Source of the DNA: Sulfurimonas gotlandica GD1
GTDB lineage: Bacteria; Campylobacterota; Campylobacteria; Campylobacterales; Sulfurimonadaceae
Reading direction: 5' to 3'
DNA: 64,000 bases
Assembly (NCBI RefSeq): GCF_000242915.1
Contig: NZ_AFRZ01000001.1
Coordinates: 248,001-312,000, forward strand
Shown here: positions 32,660-41,991 of the stretch, piece by piece
Layout of the letters: the number at the start of each line of letters is the position of its first letter
How positions within the stretch are numbered: position 1 is the first letter of the stretch
Translations under genes and position numbers: made by a program
Notes under the pieces: model-generated
What the model saw: only the letters and a program-made list of their open reading frames with translations
What the model was told of the DNA's origin: nothing
The model's database searches: none

Positions 32660-33742
32660 ATGGCAACTATACGTTCTAGAAATAGTGTCTTATATCTTGA
32701 TTATTATTATGAATCGAAAAGGATTCAAAGAAGTACTGGATTTAAAGATACTAAGGCAAATCGTAAGATGCTGGAAAAAGAAATAATTCCAGAACTTATG
32801 AAAAAAATATATCTTGGTGATTTGAAAAAACCTGATTCTAAAAAGTTTGCTCATTACCATAAGAAGTTTTTAAAACTTCACGAAAGCGATAAAAGCTTTC
32901 ACAACAGGATAGGTGTTTACAATAGAGTAAACGAGTTCTTTGGAAATATGTTTGTATCAGATATAAAGGTTCTCACTGTAAAAGAGTACCTCTCATCACT
33001 AAACCTTAGAAATAGTAGTAAAAAAGATTATCTTGGATGTGTTAGAGGTACTCTTGATATTGCACTTGACGATGAAGAGATAGATAGAAATGTAGCTTTT
33101 GGTATTAGGTTTAAAAGAGAAGCTAAAGCTCCTATACAACCTTTTTCTATTGATGAAGTCACATTAATGCTTGAAAAGTCAGAAGGTATGTTTAGAAACT
33201 ACATAGGTATATCATTAAATAGTGGTTTGAGAAGTGGTGAAGTATTAGGACTCATGCATAGTGATATCTTAGAAGATAGAATATGTGTAAGGCGTTCTGT
33301 ATCTCAAGGTCGTGTCACATCACCAAAGACACTTGGAAGTGTCAGAGATATTCCAATGCTTGAAGCTCTTAGACCATACCTAGAGAGCCAAAAGAAGTTA
33401 AGTGAATCACTTTACCTATTTGACTTTGATAAGACGTTTATAAAGGACGCTTCATTCTTTAAAAGAAGATGGCATCAACTAGTAAAAGATTGTAATATGG
33501 AGTATAGAAAACTTTATACGACAAGACATACTTTTATAACTGCGATGTTAAATAGTGGAAAGTTTAAAATAATGGAAATTGCAGCCATTGTCGGACACAC
33601 TTCACCAGAGATGATTGTTAAAAACTATGCAGGTTTTATAAAAGATAATCACTTGAAAATCGATACAAATGTAGAGCTCTTTAAAAATAGCTGTTGCAAT
33701 ACCGTGACAGTTAAAAAAATGAGTGATTTGAAAAACGCTTGA
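32660..33742 (+). CDS. Tyrosine-family integrase
   Basis: I start at the ATG at 32660 (MATIRSRNSVLYLDYYYESK), with AAGGA five bases upstream; a TTG at 32597 would add 21 residues without a site. The protein has an N-terminal arm-binding domain, a core-binding SAM-like domain, and the catalytic set: Arg191 in GLRSGEVLGL, Arg289 in YTTRHTFI, His313 in VGHTSPEMI and the nucleophile Tyr323 in KNYAGF. The His normally two or three before the second Arg is replaced (LYTTRHT). It ends 17 bases from the 3' end of the CAT tRNA, so it probably inserted the island there. Confidence 0.9.
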   Translation: MATIRSRNSVLYLDYYYESKRIQRSTGFKDTKANRKMLEKEIIPELMKKIYLGDLKKPDSKKFAHYHKKFLKLHESDKSFHNRIGVYNRVNEFFGNMFVSDIKVLTVKEYLSSLNLRNSSKKDYLGCVRGTLDIALDDEEIDRNVAFGIRFKREAKAPIQPFSIDEVTLMLEKSEGMFRNYIGISLNSGLRSGEVLGLMHSDILEDRICVRRSVSQGRVTSPKTLGSVRDIPMLEALRPYLESQKKLSESLYLFDFDKTFIKDASFFKRRWHQLVKDCNMEYRKLYTTRHTFITAMLNSGKFKIMEIAAIVGHTSPEMIVKNYAGFIKDNHLKIDTNVELFKNSCCNTVTVKKMSDLKNA

Positions 33743-33758
33743 AAGTTCGGTGTGTAAG

Positions 33759-33835
33759 TGGTGGGTCCTGCGTGATTCGAACACGCGACCACTCCGTTAT
33801 GAGCGGAGGGCTCTAACCAACTGAGCTAAAGACCC
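33759..33835 (-). tRNA. tRNA with anticodon CAT (Met or Ile2), att site
   Basis: A full cloverleaf is present: acceptor GGGTCTT with AGGACCC, D arm, anticodon arm CTCCG, CTCATAA, CGGAG, T arm with GTTCGAATC, and an encoded CCA (33759-33761). The anticodon CAT means elongator Met or Ile2 (lysidine-modified); I cannot decide between these. Its 3' end faces the integrase gene, so the tRNA 3' half is the likely attachment site of the island to its left. No second copy of the 3' end was seen in the window. Confidence 0.9.
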
Positions 33836-33883
33836 ACTGTTTGTAGGGCGCAATTATAGTCAAAATATTCTTATATATTTCTT

Positions 33884-36800
33884 TTATTGCACCCTATCTT
33901 TGATTTTAAATACAACTGCATAAAGTAAAGGTACGTAAATCAAGTTAAGTACTGTTGCCCAAGCGATTCCAAAGCCTAAAGAAATTGCCATTGGTTGAAG
34001 TATCATAGCCTGTCCAGATGCAAAGAAGATAAGCGTAGAAAGCCCAAGAACTGTCGTTAAAGACGTAAGGAGAATAGGTCTTAGCCTTGTCCCTGCCCTC
34101 TTCATCAACTCCTCTGTATCATCTGCATGTTTGATGAAGTTCACCACAATAAGCCCATCATTTACAACAACCCCTGCAAGTCCAACTATTCCTATCATTC
34201 CAGGCATCGTAAGATTTATACCCATTACCCAGTGTCCAAAATATACACCAAGCAAGACAAGAGGAATAGTGCTGATAACTATAAGCGATTTTTTTATGGA
34301 GTCAAACAGCCAAACCAGAGTGATAAAAATCAAAAAGATAGCAATTATTGCAGACTGCATCATCTCTCTTTTGTTTTTAGCGTTCTCTTTTTCTTCACCT
34401 TTTATGTCTATCTTGTATCCATCTTTTCTAAGCTTAAGAAATGCAGGTTCTAGTTCTTTCATAGCTTCAGAAGAAGTTATTACTTTTTTATTTAGAGTTG
34501 CCAGAACTGTTCTTATTCTAGTTCCGTCTTCTTTTTTAAGTGCTACAAAGCCTTGAATCATTATAAACTCACAAACATCACTTAGAGCTACATAGTTATC
34601 AGTTCCTGGAACTTGAACCTCTATGTTATCTATAGAGCTTATTTTTTTGTTTATACCACTCTCTATCTTTATACGAACAAGCCCTTCATCGTTAAACATC
34701 TTTCCATACTCACCTTTTAGGTAGTACGATCTAAGTTCATTGGATATAACCTCTTCATTAAAGCCAAGTTGCTGTCCATACTCATTTACACGGAGCTTTA
34801 GTTCTTTCTCTCCAGGATTTGCGTCATCTGAGACATTACTTACACCTTCTATCTTTTCAAGTGTACTTCCAAGATACTTAACACCTTTTAAAATATCTTT
34901 TTCACTCTTTCCGCTTAGACTTAGTTCTATATCAGATGCAACAACACCAGCTCCAGGAACTTTAACAACAAGTTCTTCATAAACTAAATTTTCACCATCT
35001 TTGAGTTTTTTAAATGGCTCTATGATCTTTTTTAGAACTTTAGCTATATCTTCCGCATTTTTCTGTCTGGTAAGGGCCTCTGCATTGTACTCTATAGAAA
35101 GATAAGGACTTATGTAAGTATCAAAAACATTAGTAGGCGCACGCTCTTTTAAATCAATGAATATATGGAAAAAATTATCTCCTGTCTCAACCATATTCTT
35201 AGCATCCATCTTAAATCCAATAACAGAAGTAATAGAAGAGAAATCTGATTTATTTGTATTTTCTAAAAGCTTTTTTTCTAATTCTGTTACTATCTTCTCT
35301 GTATCTTCAAGCTCGCTATTTACGTTAACTGTGCCATATACATATATTTGAGTGTTATCAAAGTCTGGAAATAGCTGAAACTTTGAGTTTTTAATAAACA
35401 CAAATGTCAAAGCGAGAATCGATACAACTATAACGATAAGTGAAATCCACTTTGCTCTAAAAACAAAGTGAAGTGCTTTACTATGCCAAGAACCAAATCT
35501 CTTCCAAAGCCTTTTTGTAAAGCTTTCATCATGTGAGACTTTTAAAAAATCATGTGCATGAAGAGGTAAAAAATAAAATGCCTCAAAAAGTGAAGAGAGA
35601 AGTAGCACGGTTATCATGATAGGGATTATTTTTATAAACATTCCCATCTCACCAGTAAGTAGTAGCATAGGTAAAAATGCAAAAACAGTAGTCAGAGTTG
35701 CAGTTAATACAGCTGGAAACATCTCAGTAGCACCAACTATACAGGCTTCCCTTCTTTCCATGCCCTCTTCTAGATGACGATAAATGTTTTCAGCAACAAC
35801 TATAGCCTCATCCACAAGCATTCCTAGAGCTATAAGAGCACCAAGAAGTGAGAGCATATTCAGAGAATCTCCCATCAGTTCTGTAGTTATCAGACCTATC
35901 ATAAAACTAACAGGAATTCCAATAGCAACAACAATAGCAATACCGCGGTTAATAAAGATAAGCATCGCTAAAAATACAAGCATCAGTCCAAAAACTATGT
36001 TTGCAAAAACAGTATTTAGACGATTCTTAATCCAGATAGAAGTATCTGTATATATTTCATACTGTACTTCTTCACTCTTATTTGTTTTGTTTTTTAGTAT
36101 CTCGCGTATCTGCTTAACTAAAGAAATTGCATTTCCATCTTTTGACTTTGTAACGTTTATAGATACATTTCTAGCGCCATTGTAGTGAGAGAGTTCAGAC
36201 TCATCACTCAGTTTAAACTCTATATCTGCTATATCACCGATACGGACTCTGGCAGCTCCAACACTGATAATAGTATTTTCAATACTCTCTTTATTTTTTT
36301 CTCCATTAAAAGTAGATATATATAGATGCTTACCTCTCTCTTTTATAGTTCCTATTGGAAAGATTGAGCTTATATTTCTTAGAGATGCTACTGCGAGAGA
36401 AGGGTTTAGTCCAAAGGCTAAAAGCTTCTGCTCGTTTAGAGTTATAACTAACTCATCATCAGCATCTCCACGAATAGTGATATCACTAAGATCCTTTAAC
36501 TGACTCAACTCACTCTTTAAATCTTCTGCAAGATTAAGCAGTTCTTTTTTACTTTTATCTCCAGCTAAAGCAATTAGGACAAGAGGAAAGTTATGCAGTT
36601 GAATTTTTGCGATTGGCTCTGCCATATCAGCCGGAAGATCTTTTTTTACACTGCTGACTATGTCTTTTACATCACTCAGGACTGTTATATTGTCAGAACC
36701 AGTTTTTATATCACTGGTGATTGAGAAAGAACCATTTTTAATAGTAGTTTTTATGTTGTCAAGTTCATCTATATTTTGAATATCATCTTCTATGCTCTTT

Positions 36801-36997
36801 ACAACCATCTTATCAAGAACATCAGCAGATGTCCCGGAGTAACCACCGCTAATGATGATTTTATCCATATTCATAGGTGGAAATATCTCTTTGGGAATAT
36901 TTATATATGCAAAAATAGAGAGCAAAACTATAAAAGTTAAAAGTATATGGTTTAAGAGTGGTTTATCTATTGCAAACTCTAAAAAGCGACGGATCAT
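33884..36997 (-). CDS. RND-type efflux transporter (AcrB/HAE1 family)
   Basis: The 1037-residue inner-membrane protein has the RND layout: one N-terminal membrane helix (LLNHILLTFIVLLSIFAYIN), a large periplasmic loop, six helices, a second loop and five more helices. Motifs GALIALGMLVDEAIVVAENI (helix 4, proton relay region) and VGLAGVVVNDGLIVVNFIKH (helix 10) are intact. No membrane fusion or outer-membrane partner is adjacent here; it stands at the downstream end of the rsmH operon. It is transcribed with the FtsL-like gene 18 bases upstream. Substrate unknown. Confidence 0.85.
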   Translation of the reverse strand: MIRRFLEFAIDKPLLNHILLTFIVLLSIFAYINIPKEIFPPMNMDKIIISGGYSGTSADVLDKMVVKSIEDDIQNIDELDNIKTTIKNGSFSITSDIKTGSDNITVLSDVKDIVSSVKKDLPADMAEPIAKIQLHNFPLVLIALAGDKSKKELLNLAEDLKSELSQLKDLSDITIRGDADDELVITLNEQKLLAFGLNPSLAVASLRNISSIFPIGTIKERGKHLYISTFNGEKNKESIENTIISVGAARVRIGDIADIEFKLSDESELSHYNGARNVSINVTKSKDGNAISLVKQIREILKNKTNKSEEVQYEIYTDTSIWIKNRLNTVFANIVFGLMLVFLAMLIFINRGIAIVVAIGIPVSFMIGLITTELMGDSLNMLSLLGALIALGMLVDEAIVVAENIYRHLEEGMERREACIVGATEMFPAVLTATLTTVFAFLPMLLLTGEMGMFIKIIPIMITVLLLSSLFEAFYFLPLHAHDFLKVSHDESFTKRLWKRFGSWHSKALHFVFRAKWISLIVIVVSILALTFVFIKNSKFQLFPDFDNTQIYVYGTVNVNSELEDTEKIVTELEKKLLENTNKSDFSSITSVIGFKMDAKNMVETGDNFFHIFIDLKERAPTNVFDTYISPYLSIEYNAEALTRQKNAEDIAKVLKKIIEPFKKLKDGENLVYEELVVKVPGAGVVASDIELSLSGKSEKDILKGVKYLGSTLEKIEGVSNVSDDANPGEKELKLRVNEYGQQLGFNEEVISNELRSYYLKGEYGKMFNDEGLVRIKIESGINKKISSIDNIEVQVPGTDNYVALSDVCEFIMIQGFVALKKEDGTRIRTVLATLNKKVITSSEAMKELEPAFLKLRKDGYKIDIKGEEKENAKNKREMMQSAIIAIFLIFITLVWLFDSIKKSLIVISTIPLVLLGVYFGHWVMGINLTMPGMIGIVGLAGVVVNDGLIVVNFIKHADDTEELMKRAGTRLRPILLTSLTTVLGLSTLIFFASGQAMILQPMAISLGFGIAWATVLNLIYVPLLYAVVFKIKDRVQ

Positions 36998-37015
36998 TGT
37001 TGTCCTTAGTTTATA

Positions 37016-37294
37016 TTAGAAAAGTGTATCAAGAATTTGATTTTTAAATCGGATAGATTCAACAGATTCGTTTATTAGTATATTTTCTTCTACAAGAGTA
37101 TCATATTCACCTTTTAATTTTGAGATATCTCTACTTTTAAAATATATTTGCTGTTGTATATATATTTTTGGAAATAGAGCTAAACTTACAAAACTCATAA
37201 GAAGTAGTATAAAAACAAGATAGCTAAAGTCAAGTCTTTTCTTTTTATTTAAAACCTGATCTACTTCATCAAGGAGTTCGTGCTTATCGCTCAT
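37016..37294 (-). CDS. FtsL-like short bitopic protein
   Basis: The 92-residue protein has a cytosolic N-terminus with charged residues, one membrane helix (about 23-42, FSYLVFILLLMSFVSLALFP) and a periplasmic coiled-coil-like tail (FKSRDISKLKGEYDTLVEEN). It starts 11 bases inside the rsmH gene. In most bacteria ftsL directly follows rsmH (mraW), and size and topology agree, so a cell-division role in the FtsQLB complex is likely. Sequence similarity alone would not prove it. Confidence 0.6.
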   Translation of the reverse strand: MSDKHELLDEVDQVLNKKKRLDFSYLVFILLLMSFVSLALFPKIYIQQQIYFKSRDISKLKGEYDTLVEENILINESVESIRFKNQILDTLF

Positions 37295-38207
37295 AGTGGA
37301 ACACTCTCATTTTTGCACTTCTACTTCTTGGGTTTTCTTTTAACTCATCATCTTGCGCAGTTATTGGCTTTTTACTCAAAATACGACCCAAAGAATTATC
37401 TCTAGAACATGTGCACCTCATGGCTTCATCTGGGCAGATACAGTTTTTAGTCCACTTAGTGTAAGTCTGTTTTACTATTCTGTCTTCTAGCGAATGAAAA
37501 GAAATGACAGCAACCGTTGCATCTGTGAACTGTGAATCTTCAATACTTTGAAGAAGTGACTTTAACTCTCCAAGCTCATCATTTACTTCTATGCGAATAG
37601 CCTGCATCAAAAGTGTTGCAGGATGAATCTTTTTTCCGTGAGGCATCAGATGCTTAGTTCTTTCACTTAACTCTTTTGCAGATGTAAATGGCCGAGAGTT
37701 TACTATGGCAGATGCTATCTTTTTGTAGTTTCTAAGCTCGCCGTACTCCAGTAAAATATTTTCAAGCTCAGAGTTAGAGTACTCATTTACAACATTCTTT
37801 GCACTAAGTGGTGCGTCTTTATCCATTCTCATATCCAGATTCTCACTCTCGTATGAGAAACCTCTATCTTTTTGGTCAAGCTGAAGTGAGGATACACCTA
37901 TATCTGCCAAAACACCTCTTATTTTATCAACTCCATATTCAGCAATTATATCTTTTATGACAGATGAGAAACGACCTTTTCTGATGCTTACCCTATCTCC
38001 AAACTCTTCTAAGCGTTTTGTAGAAAAGTCTATTGCAGTTTGGTCTTGATCAATTGCAATTAGTTCAATATTTGGATTTGATTCTAGTATCATAGAAGAG
38101 TGACCTCCATATCCCATTGTACAGTCAATAATAATTCCGTTTTTTATATCTTTAAAAGTATCTACTACTTCGCGGTATAGAACAGGAATATGTGGGATAT
38201 TTTGCAA
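37284..38207 (-). CDS. rsmH: 16S rRNA m4C1402 methyltransferase RsmH
   Basis: The 307-residue protein has the RsmH pattern throughout: HIPVLYREVVDTF at the N-terminus, the SAM motif DCTMGYGGHSSMILE, LADIGVSSLQLDQKDRGFSY, and RIEVNDELGELKSLL and SFHSLEDRIVKQ near the end. It methylates N4 of C1402 in 16S rRNA using S-adenosylmethionine. It is the first gene of the unit with the FtsL-like and RND genes. Confidence 0.95.
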   Translation of the reverse strand: MQNIPHIPVLYREVVDTFKDIKNGIIIDCTMGYGGHSSMILESNPNIELIAIDQDQTAIDFSTKRLEEFGDRVSIRKGRFSSVIKDIIAEYGVDKIRGVLADIGVSSLQLDQKDRGFSYESENLDMRMDKDAPLSAKNVVNEYSNSELENILLEYGELRNYKKIASAIVNSRPFTSAKELSERTKHLMPHGKKIHPATLLMQAIRIEVNDELGELKSLLQSIEDSQFTDATVAVISFHSLEDRIVKQTYTKWTKNCICPDEAMRCTCSRDNSLGRILSKKPITAQDDELKENPRSRSAKMRVFHYER

Positions 38208-38301
38208 AAGAAGCCTTTTTTTATATTAAACAGATTATACATTAACTTTGTAAATTTTAATTTTTAATAGTGTATTATAAACAAAAAAAAGGCCCCTAGG
38301 C

Positions 38302-39960
38302 ATGAAAATAATCTTTTTACTATCTTTAATATACACTTTTATTTTAGCAAACCAGACTCAGATTGTTTTAGGTACTTTTACAACTGAATCAATTGCTAAT
38401 GAAACACAAAACGACGTAAATAAGATTATAAACAAAGATACAAAATTTCAAAATTTCATAGATATGAACTCACTTAAAACTGTTTCTAAAAAACATGGAA
38501 AATATTTTATAGTAACTATAGAGCCATTTAACGATATCGTAACTACTCATTCTGTATTAAATAGAATCAAAAAAACTAAATACAAAGATGCTTATATACT
38601 AAAAATTTTTTCTCAAAAAACTCTTAAAAAAGAGAAAACAGAAACTATAATTATTCCTGAACCAGAGATAATTGATGATCCACTTTTAATGCCAGAACCT
38701 GACATAAAAAGCATAAAAGTAGCATCATTGACACAAAAAAGTGATATAAATGCTGAAAAAGAGAAAAAAAAAGATATAGTAATAAAAGAAAAGGTTAGTA
38801 AAAGACCAACTAAGGAACTCAATGTGTTAGAAACTTACTTTAATGAAATAATTGCAGCTATTGCGATATTAATTTTAATAGTAGTCTATTTTATGATTAA
38901 AAAGTCTCAACAGAAACAAAAAGATGACTTTGAAGACTCAACACCTGTACTCAACAAAAAAGAAGTTAAAAAAGAAGTTGTAAAGGAAGTGTCTGTTGTT
39001 GAGGCTGCACAAGAGCCAGAACCTATTGTAATGCAAGAAATAGTAGAAGCAATAAACTTCAAGGCTCTAAGTGGAGAAGAAGAAGGAAGCTTTGGAGTTG
39101 AAGAGTCTATAACACAAGTACAAGAGATAAAAATCACTCCTAAACCTAAAAGAACAAAGAGAGATGTACCGCCTCATTCAAAAATAACTAAAGAAAATTT
39201 CAAAGAGTTTGCAGGCCAAAAAATACTTGTTGCTGAAGACAATATCATAAACCAAAAAGTAATTTCTGGTCTTTTAGCAGACTCTGGGATAGAAGTAACT
39301 ATAGCAGATGATGGACAGTTTTTACTAGAAATTTTAGAAAAAGATTCTGACTTTAACTTTATCCTTATGGATGCTCATATGCCTAGAGTTGATGGGTTTG
39401 AGGCAACTAGAAGAATAAGAAAAAATCCAAATTATGATCATATAATCATAATAGCGCTAAGCGGTGATACAGCGCCTGACGATGTTAGAAAGATGAGTGA
39501 AGCAGGTATGGAAGAGCATCTTGAAAAACCACTTAAAATAGAAGCTATGTATAATATTTTATACGCATACAATGACTCTACGCAAATAATTCCTGATGAG
39601 TTTGTTGAGATTGTTATAACCAAAGAATTAGACACAGACAAAGGTCTAAACATCTGTGGTGATGACGTAGAGTTTTATCATGAAATTCTAAATGAATTTG
39701 TAAGTACATACTCAGAATCTCCTGCAAAACTCCAAGAATTTATCAACCACAATGAAATGCAAAAAGCAGACCGTTACTTACTTGACCTTAGCGGTATAAC
39801 TGCGAATATTGGAGCTAACAATATTAGTAAAATAGCTTCAGGTCTAAAAGAAGCTATTGTGAACCATGAAGATAAAAAATATATTGAACTTATTAAAGAG
39901 TATACGAAATCTCTTTACGATCTTCTAGAGGATATTAAAAAATATAAAAACAGAGAATAG
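38302..39960 (+). CDS. Membrane-anchored response regulator with Hpt-like domain
   Basis: The 552-residue protein has a signal-like N-terminus (MKIIFLLSLIYTFILA), a periplasmic part of about 150 residues, a membrane helix near 186-202 (IIAAIAILILIVVYFMI), a charged linker, then a receiver domain (KILVAEDNIINQKVISGLL ... FILMDAHMPRVDGFEA; phosphoacceptor Asp in LMDAHMP) and an Hpt-like domain (about 440-545). In the Hpt domain the usual HTLKG is LDLSG, so the phosphorylatable His is missing. No histidine kinase domain is present. It may receive phosphate from another kinase and relay little further. A rho-independent terminator follows. Confidence 0.8.
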   Translation: MKIIFLLSLIYTFILANQTQIVLGTFTTESIANETQNDVNKIINKDTKFQNFIDMNSLKTVSKKHGKYFIVTIEPFNDIVTTHSVLNRIKKTKYKDAYILKIFSQKTLKKEKTETIIIPEPEIIDDPLLMPEPDIKSIKVASLTQKSDINAEKEKKKDIVIKEKVSKRPTKELNVLETYFNEIIAAIAILILIVVYFMIKKSQQKQKDDFEDSTPVLNKKEVKKEVVKEVSVVEAAQEPEPIVMQEIVEAINFKALSGEEEGSFGVEESITQVQEIKITPKPKRTKRDVPPHSKITKENFKEFAGQKILVAEDNIINQKVISGLLADSGIEVTIADDGQFLLEILEKDSDFNFILMDAHMPRVDGFEATRRIRKNPNYDHIIIIALSGDTAPDDVRKMSEAGMEEHLEKPLKIEAMYNILYAYNDSTQIIPDEFVEIVITKELDTDKGLNICGDDVEFYHEILNEFVSTYSESPAKLQEFINHNEMQKADRYLLDLSGITANIGANNISKIASGLKEAIVNHEDKKYIELIKEYTKSLYDLLEDIKKYKNRE

Positions 39961-39963
39961 TTC

Positions 39964-40269
39964 CTAAGCTCCGCCAAGAGCTTTTTTTACATTATCATCT
40001 GCCATCGTTATATTCCACGCTGGCTCCCAAACTAACTCTACTTCAACATTTTTTATATTTGCCATTTTCTCTACTGATTCTTTTACCCACTGAAGTATCA
40101 TCTGATGCATAGGACATGCTTTTGTTGACAGTGTCATAGTTACATGAGCATTGCCTTCATCATCACACTTAGCGTCATATATAAGCCCCATCTCTACAAG
40201 GTTAAACCCAACTTCTGGATCTATTACTGTTGAGATTGCTAAAAATAGTTCTTCTTTTGAATACATCAT
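39964..40269 (-). CDS. MIP18-type metal-sulfur cluster assembly factor
   Basis: The 101-residue protein belongs to the DUF59/MIP18 family: VIDPEVGFNLVEMGLIYDAK, then MTLSTKACPMHQMILQWVKE with the conserved Cys, then VEVELVWEPAWNITMADD. Relatives (SufT, PaaD) help place Fe-S clusters in proteins. It is the last gene of a small minus-strand unit with the membrane gene at 40290 and the 41535 gene. Its 3' end carries the terminator of the convergent gene. Confidence 0.85.
   Translation of the reverse strand: MMYSKEELFLAISTVIDPEVGFNLVEMGLIYDAKCDDEGNAHVTMTLSTKACPMHQMILQWVKESVEKMANIKNVEVELVWEPAWNITMADDNVKKALGGA
39966..39988 (+). terminator. Rho-independent terminator of 38302 gene
   Basis: AAGCTC, loop CGCCAA, GAGCTT followed directly by five more T form a standard terminator seven bases after the stop. 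It lies inside the last codons of the convergent gene at 39964. Confidence 0.7.
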
Positions 40270-40289
40270 TATTTTTTTCCTTAATTTTA

Positions 40290-41525
40290 TTACTTGAAAT
40301 TTATCATATAAAACACATTTCTTACAAGTGCTGATGCACCAACAACTAAAAACGAGGCACCAGCTTTCATAAGAGTATCATCTTGTAAAAGAATAGCTAC
40401 GGCTATTATACTCACCCCTACAGCACAAAACACAAACTGAGCATGAGAACTCTTTTTAGGAAGCATATCTGCTAGCATCGGTACTTTTTCTTTCCCTACA
40501 AGTGGTGAGAAACGCTCAAACCACACAAGAAATGGAACTATTTTATATATGTGCCCAGTTATTGCAAAGCCAAAAAAACCAAAGAAGATAAGCCAACCGC
40601 TAGCCAGTAGTAACGGCTCATAAGAAGAAGCAAGATATGCAACACCTAAGCCTAAAGCTACTAGCATAGAAAAATATGCATAGATGAGTGAGATGGCATA
40701 TATATCTAACTCTTTTCTAGCTCTTGTTTTAAAAATAGTATATACAAGATAAAAGTAAAATACCATAGATGCTAATGCCAAAGTATAAGCTGTATACTCT
40801 ATAAGAGCATATTTTACAAATGAAGATATCACGACTAGCACTACAGAGGTGCTCATAAGTGTTATAGAAACTTCTAAAGGCCTCATGGAAAAACCATGTG
40901 ATAAGCCGAACATAGGCAATAGTACAACAGACAATCCCATAAGAGTTATAGCGATATAACCACCTATTACTAAATATACATGTGAACGAAGAAGTGACAT
41001 AATATCTACTTCAATTGTACCTGCATATCCAAGAGCCATTACAAGGCCAAAGATAATCCCAAAAAACAAAAATGTATTTGAAATGAGTACACTGCCCATA
41101 ACAATATTTAGCTTCTTTACCTTTTTTATAGTTGAGAATATCTCCATAACAAATATCATCATGGATATCAAAACCACAGTGCCACCGTATGGAAGCAGAG
41201 CAGGAAAACCTAAAAATCCTACTACCATTAGAATTGTTCCAATGCCAAGAAGCGGCCAGATAACATAAAAAAGCTCAACTGCAGAATGTCCTACTTCCAG
41301 AACAACTGGGATTAACTGTGCCATAGCACCAAAAATTACCATCATTACAAAACCGAGTAAGAATAAATGCACAAAGCTCAATACTTTTGGATCTTGCAAT
41401 AATAGATTATCAGAAGTAAAAAAGAATATAAATACAGATGCTAGTAGGTAAAACAGACTCCCCAAAATGAAAAATGGAGAGATAAGTTTAAATGGAGGCG
41501 CAAAATCTTGCGAGATAGAAAACAT
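40290..41525 (-). CDS. Polytopic membrane protein, NnrS/heme-oxidase-like
   Basis: The 411-residue protein has about twelve membrane helices and conserved His residues in SFVHLFLLGFVMMVIFGAM, LLRSHVYLVIGGYIAI and ITGHIYKIVPFLVWFERF. The pattern resembles NnrS and heme-copper oxidase subunit I-like proteins, which suggests heme binding or a redox role at the membrane. No catalytic oxidase set can be confirmed. It shares a unit with the Fe-S factor gene 20 bases downstream and the 113-residue gene ten bases upstream, hinting at a respiratory or redox-related operon. Confidence 0.6.
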   Translation of the reverse strand: MFSISQDFAPPFKLISPFFILGSLFYLLASVFIFFFTSDNLLLQDPKVLSFVHLFLLGFVMMVIFGAMAQLIPVVLEVGHSAVELFYVIWPLLGIGTILMVVGFLGFPALLPYGGTVVLISMMIFVMEIFSTIKKVKKLNIVMGSVLISNTFLFFGIIFGLVMALGYAGTIEVDIMSLLRSHVYLVIGGYIAITLMGLSVVLLPMFGLSHGFSMRPLEVSITLMSTSVVLVVISSFVKYALIEYTAYTLALASMVFYFYLVYTIFKTRARKELDIYAISLIYAYFSMLVALGLGVAYLASSYEPLLLASGWLIFFGFFGFAITGHIYKIVPFLVWFERFSPLVGKEKVPMLADMLPKKSSHAQFVFCAVGVSIIAVAILLQDDTLMKAGASFLVVGASALVRNVFYMINFK

Positions 41526-41534
41526 TTTACTCTT

Positions 41535-41876
41535 TTAGTGACAAGCTGTTTGAGTTAAATCAGAATCAACACCTGAATTTACATTTGTAAATGTGATTTT
41601 AACTAAACCGCCATCCATATTTTCAACAGTGTGAGCTATATCAGCTTCAAGTTTAGCAAATAGTCCTCCAGGTGATTTAAAATTAATCATTACAAGAGTA
41701 TTGTTCGTATTTTTGATAAGTCTTAAGCCACTCATGGCATTTACCATTGGATCTGGTGGTCCACATTTTGATGAATCAAAGTAATAAGTGCTTACTCCAT
41801 CTTTCGCTAATTCAAAAAAATCTACAGTTGCACCAGCTACTTCTATTTTATTCGCTTCTATTGGTATCAATGACAT
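41535..41876 (-). CDS. Hypothetical protein with C-terminal Cys-His, 113 aa
   Basis: MSLIPIEANKIEVAGATVDF starts a soluble 113-residue protein with mixed beta pattern, a YYFDSSKCGPPDP loop and a C-terminus TQTACH. Two Cys and the terminal His might bind metal or heme. No known family. It is the first gene of the three-gene unit with the NnrS-like protein and the MIP18 factor. Confidence 0.6.
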   Translation of the reverse strand: MSLIPIEANKIEVAGATVDFFELAKDGVSTYYFDSSKCGPPDPMVNAMSGLRLIKNTNNTLVMINFKSPGGLFAKLEADIAHTVENMDGGLVKITFTNVNSGVDSDLTQTACH

Positions 41877-41991
41877 ATAAAACCCTTTTATTTTTAATTA
41901 TATGTCTATTGTAATCTAGATTTATCCATTCAGCATTGATATGTATCAACAATCACTATATATTATTTATTTAGTCAAATATTGTCACTTT

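Noticed and set aside
34131-34556. Plus-strand frames opposite the RND transporter
   Set aside because: They are opposite a gene with strong RND motifs and encode no recognisable sequence.
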